DNA from: Aliihoeflea sp023389195 | GTDB lineage: Bacteria > Pseudomonadota > Alphaproteobacteria > Rhizobiales > Rhizobiaceae | Direction: 5' to 3' | Assembly (NCBI GenBank): GCA_023389195.1 | Contig: JAEWET010000028.1 | Location: 7,611-71,610 of the forward strand | DNA: 64,000 nucleotides | Shown: positions 34,487 through 43,606 of the stretch, one piece after another | Layout: every line of letters starts with the position of its first letter | How positions within the stretch are numbered: the stretch's first letter is position 1 | Made by a program: the position numbers and the translations under genes | The notes under the pieces: model-generated | The model's input: only the letters and a program-made list of their open reading frames with translations | Told to the model about the DNA's origin: nothing | The model's database searches: none

Positions 34487-35368
34487 TCAGGCGGCGCGAT
34501 CCTCGCTATCGCGCCCGGCCTGCCGCGCAACCGGCTTCATGTCGATGAAGGCCTTGATCGGGCGGTGGTCGGAGGCGATCCGGGCAAGGTCGGAATCGTG
34601 CACTTCGAGCTTGGCTACGAGGCTTTCCGGCGTGCCGAAGATGCGGTCGAGCGCCAGCACTGGGTAGCGCGCGGGAAAGCTCGGCAGCGCCTCGCTCGGC
34701 CCGAAGGAGGCGGGCAGGCGGGTCAGCGACGAGCGCCGTCCGAGCCGCCATTCGTTCAAATCGCCGAGGATCAGCGTCGGCTTGGTGCCGCATTCGGAAA
34801 CTTCGGCGATCAGCGTCTCGATCTGCCTTTTCCGTGAATGCCGCAGGAGGCCGAGATGGGCGGCGATGACGCGCAGGACGCCGCCCTTGACCTCGAGGTC
34901 GACGACGATCGCGCCGCGCGGCTCTGCGCCGGGCAGCTTCAGCTTCTGCACGTCGCGCACCGCGCCCTCGCGGTAGAGAAGCGCGTTGCCGTGCCAGCCA
35001 TGGCCGGTGGCGTGAGCGGCGACGGGAACATGCGTGAGGCCCAGCTTCTCCTCGATGTGGAGCAGGTCGAGCAGGCCGTCGCGAGTGCCGAAGCGGCGGT
35101 CGGCCTCCTGGATGGCGACGATGTCCGCACCCAGTTCGTCGATCACGGCGGCGGTGCGCATCGGGTCGAAGCGGCCATCCGTGCCGACGCATTTGTGAAT
35201 GTTGTAGGAGGCGACGACGAGGTCCGCGCTGTCCCCCGCGCCGTCATGGCGTTCATAGACGGTCTGGGCGTCGCGCAGATTGGCGATAAGCCGCGAGTTC
35301 CTGATCGTCTTCATCCTGCCGATCCGGCGCAAAGCCTTCATTACATCATCCGGGGTCTGGTCGAGCAT
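34487..35368 (-). CDS. Endonuclease/exonuclease/phosphatase (EEP) family protein
   Basis: 293 aa without a signal peptide. The catalytic pattern is intact: SYNIHKCVG (Asn 56), AIQEADRR (Glu 88), HGWHGNALLYR, LILGDLNEW and, near the end, ASDHRPI. EEP enzymes hydrolyse phosphodiesters in DNA, RNA, lipids or protein-DNA links. It lies 80 bases after a cardiolipin-synthase-like gene and 55 bases before the 103-aa gene and ku2. In E. coli an EEP protein (YbhP) is also beside a cardiolipin synthase gene, so a lipid-related role is an alternative to DNA end processing. Confidence 0.85.
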   Translation of the reverse strand: MLDQTPDDVMKALRRIGRMKTIRNSRLIANLRDAQTVYERHDGAGDSADLVVASYNIHKCVGTDGRFDPMRTAAVIDELGADIVAIQEADRRFGTRDGLLDLLHIEEKLGLTHVPVAAHATGHGWHGNALLYREGAVRDVQKLKLPGAEPRGAIVVDLEVKGGVLRVIAAHLGLLRHSRKRQIETLIAEVSECGTKPTLILGDLNEWRLGRRSSLTRLPASFGPSEALPSFPARYPVLALDRIFGTPESLVAKLEVHDSDLARIASDHRPIKAFIDMKPVARQAGRDSEDRAA

Positions 35369-35448
35369 CGCGTCATGCTAACGCCATTCGCATTGATCCG
35401 TTGCAAATACGACGATCCGGCGGGCGAAGGCGTCACGATCGGTTTACC

Positions 35449-36891
35449 TCAAAGATAGGGGGACGCCAGCCAGACGATGCGGTTGCGCAGGCGCTTGAGG
35501 AAGGGCCGGCCGGTCAGCGTCGCCAGCGTCTCCTCCTGCCCGCCCTCGATGCGGCGCTTCAGATGCGCTTCGATATCGGCGGCGAAGTCGCGGTCGAAGA
35601 TTTCGACGTCGAACTCGAAGTTCAGCCGCAGCGAGCGCGTGTCCATGTTGGACGAGCCGATCAGCGACCAGGTGCCGTCGACGGTCAGGAGTTTTGAATG
35701 GTCGAACGGGCCGTCCGAACGCCAGACACGGCAGCCCGGCCCGATCACCTGATCGAGCTGCGACGTCATCGCGTAATCGACGAGGCGCAGATTGTTCGCG
35801 GCGGGGATGACGATGTCGACCTCGACGCCGCGTCGCGCGGCCGAGGCGAGCGCACCGACGATCTGCAGGTCCGGCAGGAAATAGGGCGAGGCGATCATCA
35901 GCCGGCGGCGGGCGACGGCCGCCGCGCCCATCACCATCGCATGGGTGGCGTCGAGCCGCGTGTCGGGTCCGGAGAAGATCACCCGGGCGATGGACGAACC
36001 GGTGAGCGCGGGCGTCGCCGAGCGCCAGACCTGGCCGTCGAGCCGCTCCTTCGCGACGAAGAACCAGTCATCGGCGAAGACGGCGAAGAATTGCGAGACG
36101 ACCGGGCCGGTGACGCGGAAATGGAGATCTCGATGCGGCTCGCGGTTTTCCGGTGAGGTGACGAAGCCCTCTCGAATGTTCATGCCGCCGGTGAAGCCGA
36201 CGCGGCCGTCGACGACCATGATCTTGCGGTGGTTGCGCAGATTCGCATAGGGCAGGCGAAAGCCGATGATGTTGCCGAGGAAGAGCCGGTTCGGAACGCC
36301 GCCATCGCGAAGCTGCTGGCGGATCGAGGGGCGCGAATAGCGCGCTCCGACGGCGTCGATCAGCACCCGCACCTCGACCCCGCGCCTTCGCGCGCGCACC
36401 AGCGCATCGGCGACCTGCCGGCCGGCCGCGTCATTGTCGAAGATGTAGCTCGACATCACGACGAAGCGGTTTGCCGCGTCGATTTCGGCGATCATCGCCG
36501 GGTAGGTCTCGTCGCCGCCGTGAAGCGTCTCGACCTCGTTTCCGGCGGTCAGCCAGAAGGGCGAGACGCGGTCGCCGAGCGTCTTGATCGCCTGGAAGCG
36601 CGGCTCGGCATGGATCGCCTCGAAGGCCATGCCGGATTCGACGCCCGCAGCCGCCTGCACTTCGGCGCTCGACTTCATCTTCCCGATCGTCTCGCGGCGG
36701 ATGCGATTGATGCCGGCGATGGCGTAGATCGCCGCGCCGAGGATCGGCGACAAAAGGATGATGCCGACCCAGCCGATCGCCGCGCGCACGTCGTCCTTCG
36801 TCATCGCGGCATGGATCGCCGCCGGAATTCCGAAGGCGAGGCCGAGGACGAACAGGATGTAGGGCCAGTATTCCTGGAGGGTCGCGTACAT
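35449..36891 (-). CDS. Cardiolipin synthase-like phospholipase D protein
   Basis: 480 aa. Two N-terminal helices (about residues 9-31 and 38-62) form a PLD nuclease N-terminal-type membrane anchor. Two HKD motifs follow: HRKIMVVDGRVGFTGG in the middle and HSKLLTVDGTWSLIGSSN near residue 390. This is the layout of bacterial cardiolipin synthase A-type enzymes, which join two phosphatidylglycerols at the inner membrane. It is the first gene of the minus-strand operon that runs on to ku2. Both catalytic motifs are complete. Confidence 0.9.
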   Translation of the reverse strand: MYATLQEYWPYILFVLGLAFGIPAAIHAAMTKDDVRAAIGWVGIILLSPILGAAIYAIAGINRIRRETIGKMKSSAEVQAAAGVESGMAFEAIHAEPRFQAIKTLGDRVSPFWLTAGNEVETLHGGDETYPAMIAEIDAANRFVVMSSYIFDNDAAGRQVADALVRARRRGVEVRVLIDAVGARYSRPSIRQQLRDGGVPNRLFLGNIIGFRLPYANLRNHRKIMVVDGRVGFTGGMNIREGFVTSPENREPHRDLHFRVTGPVVSQFFAVFADDWFFVAKERLDGQVWRSATPALTGSSIARVIFSGPDTRLDATHAMVMGAAAVARRRLMIASPYFLPDLQIVGALASAARRGVEVDIVIPAANNLRLVDYAMTSQLDQVIGPGCRVWRSDGPFDHSKLLTVDGTWSLIGSSNMDTRSLRLNFEFDVEIFDRDFAADIEAHLKRRIEGGQEETLATLTGRPFLKRLRNRIVWLASPYL

Positions 36892-37023
36892 CGTTGCCTT
36901 TGGTCAGTTCCGACAAACGCCCTTGCGCGCCGGACGATCCATCCGGTGGATCATGACGCATTTGGCGCTGTCAACCGATGCCGCATGATGGCACAAGCGG
37001 GGAAGGGACGGCGCGGGGGTTCG

Positions 37024-38301
37024 ATGGACTGGCGGTTTGCACTCAAGATCGGCGGCTTTCTCGTCGCCACGGCGGCGCTTAGCCTTCTCGCCGTCAATCT
37101 CATGCCGGAGGATACCGACATCACGCGGCCGGTACCGCATGTCGTCGCGGTGTCCGACCCGGCCTTCCTGCGCACCATGCACTCGGTCTTCGACGGCAAC
37201 ATCGCCGGCGGGCATGCGATCCAGACGCTGGTCAATGGCGAGGAAATCTTCCCGCCGATGCTGGAGGCCATCGAGGCGGCCGAGATCAGCATCAATTTCG
37301 AGACCTATATCTACTGGTCGGGCGAGATCGCGCTGACCTTTGCCAACACCCTCGCCGAAAAGGCGCGCGAGGGCGTGCCGGTGCGGGTGCTGGTCGACGC
37401 GGTCGGCAGCCTGCCCTTCGACGAGGACATCATCTCGATCATGACCGACGCCGGCGTCGCCTTCGAGCGGTTTCGGCCGGTGCGCTGGTACACGCTCGAC
37501 CGCGTCAACTACCGCACCCACCGCAAGCTCCTGATCGTCGACGGGCGGATCGGCTTCACCGGCGGCGTCGGCATCGGCGACGAGTGGCTGGGCGATGCGC
37601 GCAATCCGGCCGAATGGCGCGACAATCACTACAGCGTCCAAGGTCCGGTCGTCGCCGACATGCAGGGCGCCTTCGCCGAGAACTGGCTGGAGGCGACCGG
37701 CGAGGTGCTGCAGGGCGACGCTTTCTATCCCGAGCTCGAACCAGCCGGCGACCTTCTCGCCCAGCATGTGAAATCGTCGCCCAATGGCGGCGCGAAATCG
37801 ATGCACCAGATGCTGTTGATGGCGATGGCCGGAGCGACCGAACACATCCGCATCGCCATGGCCTATTTCGTGCCGGACGATGTCTCCATCGCGCAATTGG
37901 TCGAGGCGCGGGCGCGCGGGGTCGAAGTCGATATCATCGTGCCCAGCGCGCTGACCGACGTTCCGATCGTCCGCCACGGCTCACGCCATTTCTGGGGCGA
38001 CCTCCTGGAAGCCGGCGTGCGCATCCACGAGTACCAGCCGACCATGTACCACCCGAAAGTGCTCATCATCGACCGCTACTGGGCGACCATCGGCTCGACC
38101 AATCTCGACGAACGCTCCTTCCGCCTGAACGACGAGTCCAACCTCAACGTCTATGACGAGACCTTCGCGCAGACGCAGATCGACGTGTTCGACGCCGATC
38201 TCGCGCTGTCGGACGAGGTGACGCTGGAGGAATGGCGGAACCGCGGGATGTGGGAGAAGACGAAGGACTGGGCGGCGAGCTGGTTCAGGACGCAGCTTTA
38301 G
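37024..38301 (+). CDS. Phospholipase D-like protein, cardiolipin synthase B type
   Basis: 425 aa from an ATG with GGGGG five bases upstream. One membrane helix lies at about residues 8-26. HKD motifs are at H166-K168-D173 (HRKLLIVDGRIGFTGG) and H343-K345-D350 (HPKVLIIDRYWATIGSTN). It resembles ClsB/YbhO-type enzymes more than the neighbouring two-helix type. It diverges from the other PLD gene, 132 bases apart. The substrate is most likely phospholipid; this cannot be proven from sequence. A longer in-frame extension overlaps the other gene and was rejected. Confidence 0.88.
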   Translation: MDWRFALKIGGFLVATAALSLLAVNLMPEDTDITRPVPHVVAVSDPAFLRTMHSVFDGNIAGGHAIQTLVNGEEIFPPMLEAIEAAEISINFETYIYWSGEIALTFANTLAEKAREGVPVRVLVDAVGSLPFDEDIISIMTDAGVAFERFRPVRWYTLDRVNYRTHRKLLIVDGRIGFTGGVGIGDEWLGDARNPAEWRDNHYSVQGPVVADMQGAFAENWLEATGEVLQGDAFYPELEPAGDLLAQHVKSSPNGGAKSMHQMLLMAMAGATEHIRIAMAYFVPDDVSIAQLVEARARGVEVDIIVPSALTDVPIVRHGSRHFWGDLLEAGVRIHEYQPTMYHPKVLIIDRYWATIGSTNLDERSFRLNDESNLNVYDETFAQTQIDVFDADLALSDEVTLEEWRNRGMWEKTKDWAASWFRTQL

Positions 38302-38314
38302 CGGCTGCGCCAAA

Positions 38315-38450
38315 GCGCCCCCTCCGCCTCGCATTCGCTCGGCACCTCCCCCGCTTCGCAGGGGAGGATCGACCGTCATGAACGGCCGCGATCTTGCTCC
38401 TCCCCAGCGAAGCGGGGGAGGGGGACCGCCGCAGGCGGTGGAGGGGGCGC
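38315..38450. repeat. Long intergenic inverted repeat, family B copy 2
   Basis: Arms 38315-38370 and 38391-38450 are imperfect inverted copies sharing GCGCCCCCTCC and CTCCCCCGCTTCGC blocks, with 20 bases between them. The element fills the gap between the convergent PLD and dipeptidase genes. It resembles the element between ligD and ku2 in layout and outer GC-rich blocks. Confidence 0.75.
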
Positions 38451-38463
38451 GGGTTCGAAGTTG

Positions 38464-39528
38464 CTAACCGCCCCAAGTCTCCTTCAACACCCGCAGCCAG
38501 TTGCCGAAGCACAGTTTCCCGATCTCGGCCTCGCCATAACCATGCGCGCGCATCGCATCCACGAGCTTCGGCAGTCCCGCAGCATCGCCGAGCACCTGCG
38601 GGACCATCGCGCCGTCGAAATCCGAGCCGAGGCCGACCGAATCGATGCCCGCGTTCTCGACCATGTGGTCGATGTGCCGCAGCATGATCTCGAACGGCGT
38701 GTCGGGGCGCATGCGGCCGTCGGTGCGCAGGAAGGCGGTGGCGTAGTTCAGACCGGCGATGCCCTTCGTCTCGCCGATCGCCCTCAACTGGTCGTCCGTG
38801 AGGTTGCGCGCGTGGGGCGTGATCGCGTGGGCGTTGGAATGGGACGCGATGAGCGGGGCGTCGGACAGGTCCGCGACGTCCCAGAAGCCCTTTTCGGTGA
38901 TGTGCGACAGGTCGAAGGCGATGCGGAGCGCGTTGCAGCGGCTAACGAGCTCGCGGCCGAGATCGGTCAGGCCGGGGCCGGTGTCGGGCGTCGAGGGAAA
39001 GCGGAAGGGCACGCCGTGGCCGAAGATGTTCGGCCGGCTCCAGACGGGACCCAGCGAACGCAGGCCGGCGGCGTGGAGCACGTCGAGATTGTTGAAATCC
39101 GCGTCGATCGCCTCGGCGCCTTCGATGTGGAGCACGGCGGCGAAATTGCCGGCGTCGACCGTGGCTGAGATTTCCGCTGCCGTGCGGCAGACTTTCAACC
39201 GGCCTTCGGACCTCGCCTCGATGCGCAACAGCAGTGCCGCCATCGCCATCGTCTCGGCCAGTGCGGCATCCGCGGCGCAGCGGTCGGGCAGGGGCGCGTC
39301 ATAGGTCGGCTGGCTCATGATCGCCTCGACATCGGCCGCCTTGCCGGGCGAGGGGATGAAGATCGCGAAGAGCCCTGCGCGCAAGCCGCCTTCCAGCGCG
39401 CGCGGCAGGTCGATATGGCCGCCGACGCCGCCATGCAGGAAATCGGCCACCGGATCGGCGCTCTTCCTCAGGTGAAGCCGCAGCAGCGTGTCGTTGTGGC
39501 CGTCGAAGATGGGGGTCGTTTTCTGCAT
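38464..39528 (-). CDS. Membrane (renal-type) dipeptidase, peptidase M19
   Basis: 354 aa, no signal peptide. Metal-site residues are in place: HND (H11, D13) in PIFDGHNDTLLRL, Glu 136 in LHIEGAEAI, His 209 in FDLSHITEKGFWDV and His 230 in IASHSNAHAI. M19 enzymes are zinc dipeptidases that often also cleave D-amino acid dipeptides. The length is usual for the alphaproteobacterial group. It stands alone, between a repeat element and the divergent EamA gene. Confidence 0.92.
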   Translation of the reverse strand: MQKTTPIFDGHNDTLLRLHLRKSADPVADFLHGGVGGHIDLPRALEGGLRAGLFAIFIPSPGKAADVEAIMSQPTYDAPLPDRCAADAALAETMAMAALLLRIEARSEGRLKVCRTAAEISATVDAGNFAAVLHIEGAEAIDADFNNLDVLHAAGLRSLGPVWSRPNIFGHGVPFRFPSTPDTGPGLTDLGRELVSRCNALRIAFDLSHITEKGFWDVADLSDAPLIASHSNAHAITPHARNLTDDQLRAIGETKGIAGLNYATAFLRTDGRMRPDTPFEIMLRHIDHMVENAGIDSVGLGSDFDGAMVPQVLGDAAGLPKLVDAMRAHGYGEAEIGKLCFGNWLRVLKETWGG

Positions 39529-39687
39529 CAGGTTTCGATTCGCCTTCTGGTCGCAAGTCTTTGGATTCGCAGTAAAGCATATCCACCCTGAGGCAATCGC
39601 GACATTGCCGTCTGGACTAGGGGCGCGGCGCGACTTGGGCCAAGCGCACCGATTGTCCTTTTCCTGTGCCGGCTATAGTCCGGGGCC

Positions 39688-40530
39688 ATGAGCCTCACCG
39701 TCATCGCCATCGTCCTTGCCTCCGCCCTGATGCATGCGGGCTGGAACGCCGTCCTGCGCTTTCGCGGCGACCGCATCGCGCTGATGACGATGCTGGCGGC
39801 GATGAGTGCGCTGATCGCGCTGCCGGGGCTGTTCTTCATCGACTTTCCCCGCGCCGAGGCGTGGCCGTGGCTGACACTCTCGGTCTGCCTTCATCTCGGT
39901 TACAACGTCTTCCTCGCCAATGCCTATGCGCATGGCGAACTCGGGCAGATCTATCCGCTGGCGCGCGGTTCGGCGCCGATGCTGACGCTCGCCGCCAGCA
40001 TCCTGTTGCTGGGTGAAGACCTGACGCCCTTCGCGACGATCGGCATCATCGTGCTCGGGCTCGGCATCGTGACGCTGTCGCTCGATGGCGGCGTGAAGGC
40101 GCTGAGGGCCTCGCCCCGCGGGCTGGTCTTCGCGCTCATCACCGCCGTCTTCATCACCGGCTATACGTTGTCGGATGGCATCGGCGCGCGGGCGGCGGGC
40201 GACCCGCATGCCTATGTGTTGTGGCTCTTCGTCCTCGACGGCATCCCGCTTCTCGCCTGGGCCTTCTGGCGGCAGGGCAAGGCGACCGGGCGGATGATCG
40301 CGCAGAACTGGAAGGCGGGCTTCATCGCCGGGGCGCTGTCGCTCGGTGCCTACTGGATCGCGATCTGGGGCTTTACCGTCGCGCCGATCGCGCTGGTGGC
40401 GGCGCTGCGCGAGACGAGCGTCGTCTTCGCGGTCATCATCGGCGTCTTGTTTCTCGGCGAGAAGATCAAGGCGCAGCGCGTTCTCGCGATCCTCATCGTC
40501 ATCGCCGGCCTCGTGCTGATGCGCCTATAG
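39688..40530 (+). CDS. EamA/DMT-family membrane transporter
   Basis: 280 aa with ten predicted membrane helices in two EamA halves of about 135 residues. The second half includes RETSVVFAVIIGVLFLGEKI, the typical EamA end motif. Such proteins export amino acids or other metabolites. The substrate is not identifiable. GGGG lies just before the ATG. It converges on metQ across a hairpin. Confidence 0.88.
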   Translation: MSLTVIAIVLASALMHAGWNAVLRFRGDRIALMTMLAAMSALIALPGLFFIDFPRAEAWPWLTLSVCLHLGYNVFLANAYAHGELGQIYPLARGSAPMLTLAASILLLGEDLTPFATIGIIVLGLGIVTLSLDGGVKALRASPRGLVFALITAVFITGYTLSDGIGARAAGDPHAYVLWLFVLDGIPLLAWAFWRQGKATGRMIAQNWKAGFIAGALSLGAYWIAIWGFTVAPIALVAALRETSVVFAVIIGVLFLGEKIKAQRVLAILIVIAGLVLMRL

Positions 40531-40555
40531 AAAAAGGGCGGCTTTCGCCGCCCTT
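40531..40555 (-). terminator. Terminator after metQ
   Basis: A perfect 9-bp stem (40534-40542 with 40547-40555, loop TTTC) lies between the convergent EamA and metQ genes. On the minus strand the stem is followed by TTTTT, so it works for metQ; the plus strand lacks a clear T run. Confidence 0.85.
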
Positions 40556-40563
40556 CCAGAGAC

Positions 40564-41343
40564 TTACCAGGCCGTGAGAACCGAACCCTTGAAGGTCTCG
40601 TTGACGAAGGCCTTCACCTCGTCATTGTGGTAGGCCGCGACGAGCTTGGCGACCCATTCGGCATCCTTGTCGGCGGTGTTGACCGCGATCAGATTGACGT
40701 AGGGCGCCTTGGCGCCTTCCTTCAGGATCGGGTCGTTGGCCGGGTCGAGGCCGGCTTCCAGCGCGTAGTTGGTGTTGATCGCGGAAGCGTCCGTGTCGGC
40801 GAGCGAGCGGGGAAGCTGGGCGGCGTCGAGTTCGACGAAGTTGAAGTTCTTCGGGTTCTCGGTGATGTCGGCGATGGTGACGTTCAGGCCCTTGTCGGGG
40901 TCGAGCGTGATCGCGCCCGAGTCTGCGACGACGAGCAGCGCGCGGCCGCCATTGGTCGGGTCGTTCGGAATCCCGATGGTCGCGCCGTCGGGAAGGGCGT
41001 CGAAGCTGTCGTGCTTTTCCGAATAGATGCCCATCGGGAAGTTGACCGTGTAGGCCACGTCGACGATCTCGAAGCCGCGGTCGCGGACCTGGTTGTCGAG
41101 ATAGGGCTTGTGCTGGAACGAGTTGGCCTGGAGCTCGCCATCGTTCAGCGCCTGGTTCGGCACGACGTAGTCGGAGAATTCGAGAATCTCGATCTCGAGC
41201 CCGTCGGCGGCGGCGATTTCCTTCACCTTCTCCATGATCTGCGCGTGCGGTCCGGGCGTCACGCCGATCTTGATCTCCTGAGCCAAGGCAGAGCCGGCGA
41301 GGAGGGCGGCAAATGCCGTGCCGAGTGCGAGTTTCTTCAACAT
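40564..41343 (-). CDS. metQ: Methionine ABC transporter binding protein MetQ
   Basis: 259 aa with a signal peptide (residues 1-21, AFAALLAGSALAQ). IKIGVTPGPHAQIMEKVKEI is the NlpA/MetQ start, followed by EFSDYVVPNQAL. No lipobox Cys is present, so it is a soluble periplasmic protein rather than a lipoprotein. It binds methionine for uptake by MetI/MetN, encoded just upstream. Confidence 0.93.
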   Translation of the reverse strand: MLKKLALGTAFAALLAGSALAQEIKIGVTPGPHAQIMEKVKEIAAADGLEIEILEFSDYVVPNQALNDGELQANSFQHKPYLDNQVRDRGFEIVDVAYTVNFPMGIYSEKHDSFDALPDGATIGIPNDPTNGGRALLVVADSGAITLDPDKGLNVTIADITENPKNFNFVELDAAQLPRSLADTDASAINTNYALEAGLDPANDPILKEGAKAPYVNLIAVNTADKDAEWVAKLVAAYHNDEVKAFVNETFKGSVLTAW

Positions 41344-41394
41344 TTTCCAGTGTCTCCGTTTGGGATCAGATGGATTGATTCAGCGCGTTGCCAA

Positions 41395-42060
41395 TTATCT
41401 GGGGCGGGCGCGCTTGTCGAAATGGCGGGCGAGGCGGTCGCCGGCCGATTGCACGAGCTGGACGAGCACGATCAGCACGACGACGACCGCGAGCATCACG
41501 TCGGGCATGAAGCGCTGGTAGCCGTAGCGGATGCCAAGGTCGCCGAGGCCCCCGCCGCCGACCGCGCCGACCATGGCCGAATAGCCGATCAGGCTGACGA
41601 TGGTCAGCGTCAGCGCCAGCGTGATGCCGGGGCGGGCTTCGGCGAGCAGAACCTTCCAGACGATCTGGAACGGCGAGGCGCCCATCGCCCGCGCGGTCTC
41701 GATCAGGCCCGGATCGACCTCGCGGATGGCCGATTCCACTAGCCGCGCGACGAACGGGATCGTCGCGATGGTCAGGGGCACGATGGCCGCCGTGGTGCCA
41801 ATCGAGGTTCCCGCGACGAGTCGCGTGAAGGGGATGATCGCGACGACGAGGATGATGAAGGGCGTCGAGCGCGTGGCGTTGACGACGGCCCCGAGGACGC
41901 GGTTCGTCATCGGTGCGTGGAAGAGTTCGCCGCGCGCGGAAGTGGCGAGGAAGACGCCGAGCGGAATGCCGATCAGCGACCCGATGAGGGCCGCCACCGA
42001 GACCATGTGCAGCGTCTGTCCGGTGGCGCGGACGATGAGCCAGGCGATATCAGGCGACAT
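41395..42060 (-). CDS. metI: Methionine ABC transporter permease MetI
   Basis: 221 aa with five membrane helices. The EAA-type loop is at ETARAMGASPFQIVWKVLLAEA, the MetI signature. It overlaps the end of metN by 11 bases and is 51 bases from metQ. It is the membrane channel of the methionine importer. Confidence 0.94.
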   Translation of the reverse strand: MSPDIAWLIVRATGQTLHMVSVAALIGSLIGIPLGVFLATSARGELFHAPMTNRVLGAVVNATRSTPFIILVVAIIPFTRLVAGTSIGTTAAIVPLTIATIPFVARLVESAIREVDPGLIETARAMGASPFQIVWKVLLAEARPGITLALTLTIVSLIGYSAMVGAVGGGGLGDLGIRYGYQRFMPDVMLAVVVVLIVLVQLVQSAGDRLARHFDKRARPR

Positions 42061-43144
42061 GGCCGAGCACCTCCGTAGTGAGGCCGAGCCCGGCGAGGAA
42101 GGTGCGGGTCTCGGCGATCTTAACGTCGCCGCCCTTGAAGGATACGATCAACGTGCCGAAGGGCTGGCCCGCGATCTCGTCGACCGCGCCGCCGAGGATG
42201 TTGACCTCGAGGCCGAGTTCCTTCGACAGGCGCGAAAGCACCGGGTCGGTGGCGTGGGTGCCGGTGAAGACGATGCGCAGCACCGCTTCGCTGCCGGGTG
42301 ACGGCTCGGGCCTGATCCGTGCGGCGACGAATTCCGGCAGCGTCATGCCGGGAATGCCGGCGAGCAGCGCCTTGGTCGTCTCGTGCTGCGGGCGGGTGAA
42401 TACGTCGAAGGTCGTCCCGCTCTCCACGATCCGCCCCTGTTCGATCACCGCGACGTAGTCGGCGATCGACTTCACCACTTCCATCTCATGGGTGATGAGG
42501 ATGATCGTCAGACCGAGTTCCTGGTTGATGCGGCGCAGGAGCGCGAGCACCGAGAGCGTCGTTTCCGGATCGAGCGCCGAGGTCGCCTCGTCCGACAGCA
42601 AGAGCTTCGGCTGCATGGCGAGCGCGCGGGCGATGCCGACGCGCTGCTTCTGGCCGCCGGAAAGTTCGGACGGGTAGCGGTTGCGCTTGTCGGCGAGGCC
42701 GACGAGATCGAGCAGCGGCGTCACGCGCGCCTCGATCTCCTTCGCGGCGACGCCCGATATTTCGAGAGGCAGGGCGACATTGTCGTAGACGGTGCGCGAG
42801 GACAGAAGATTGAAGTGCTGGAAGATCATGCCGATCTGCCGGCGCGTCTCGCGCAGGGCCTTTTCGCCCAGCGGCGCGATGTCGGTCCCGTCGACGAGCA
42901 CCTTGCCGGAGGAGGGCTTTTCGAGGCCGTTGACGAGGCGGATCAGCGTCGACTTGCCGGCGCCGGAACGGCCGATGATCGCGGTGATCGAGCCGCGCGG
43001 CGCGGCAAGGTCGATGCTGTCGAGCGCGATGACCTCGCCCGAGGCGTGGCCGGCCGGGAAGCTCTTGGAGACGGATTCGAAGCGGACGATAGCATCCTGA
43101 GACGCTGCCTGACCGGCCGATAGATTGCGGGGGGCCATGTTCAT
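42050..43144 (-). CDS. metN: Methionine ABC transporter ATPase MetN
   Basis: 364 aa from the ATG at 43144. Walker A GRSGAGKS lies at residues 58-65, the signature motif is SGGQKQRVGIARAL, and Walker B is KLLLSDEATSALD. The last 75 residues are a NIL regulatory domain (LELEVNILGG-like, here KELGLEVNILGG), which senses methionine in MetN. The start is uncertain: AGGA lies eight bases before 43144, but in-frame ATGs at 43153 and 43243 are possible. The extra residues they add are not conserved ABC sequence. Confidence 0.92.
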   Translation of the reverse strand: MNMAPRNLSAGQAASQDAIVRFESVSKSFPAGHASGEVIALDSIDLAAPRGSITAIIGRSGAGKSTLIRLVNGLEKPSSGKVLVDGTDIAPLGEKALRETRRQIGMIFQHFNLLSSRTVYDNVALPLEISGVAAKEIEARVTPLLDLVGLADKRNRYPSELSGGQKQRVGIARALAMQPKLLLSDEATSALDPETTLSVLALLRRINQELGLTIILITHEMEVVKSIADYVAVIEQGRIVESGTTFDVFTRPQHETTKALLAGIPGMTLPEFVAARIRPEPSPGSEAVLRIVFTGTHATDPVLSRLSKELGLEVNILGGAVDEIAGQPFGTLIVSFKGGDVKIAETRTFLAGLGLTTEVLGHVA

Positions 43145-43367
43145 GCCGGCCATCCTGCCGGTCGCGGGGAGTTCATCGTCGATGCCTTTCCGATCCGCCG
43201 GCTTCCTCCCAAAAGCTGCGGATGTCTTTGTGCTGGTCTTCATGGCGCGGTGACTACGCCTTCGTTCCGGCCGCGACAATGCGCAAATTCGGGACGCAGT
43301 GTAGAGAATTTGCATTCCAAGTTTGGCGGGTTGGCGGGAAAAGGATTTCGGGGGTTGGGCGAAGGCG

Positions 43368-43508
43368 ACCCCCACCCCATACCCCTCCCCACAAGGAGGA
43401 GGGGGGCATGGACGCCGCGTTCCTTTTTCAACCAAGCTCCAGGCGGAAGAGAATGTGCGACGTCGGCGACCCCCCTCCTCCTTGTGGGGAGGGGTATGGG
43501 GTGGGGGT
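43368..43508. repeat. Long intergenic inverted repeat, family A copy 2 (perfect arms)
   Basis: Two arms of 39 bases (43368-43406 and 43470-43508) are perfect inverted copies with 63 bases between them. The arms share CCCTCCCCACAAGG with the element at 7342-7485, and both spacers begin with CATG. The element lies between the divergent metN and copper chaperone genes, in a gap of about 460 bases that otherwise holds only presumed promoters. Confidence 0.9.
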
Positions 43509-43606
43509 AGCCTCGCGCTGCCCCATCCACCCGCGCGTTTTGCCACACAGGAATTTCGCTTCCCCCAATGATACAACCACCGCCAGAACATTCAGGAGAG
43601 ACGCGC

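Noticed and set aside
36229..37023. 265-residue N-terminal extension of the second PLD protein
   Set aside because: It overlaps the first PLD gene in antisense and does not look like a protein domain.
43145..43591. 149-residue N-terminal extension of MetN
   Set aside because: It runs through the family A repeat and is Pro/Arg-rich with no conservation; a start at 43144 has better support.
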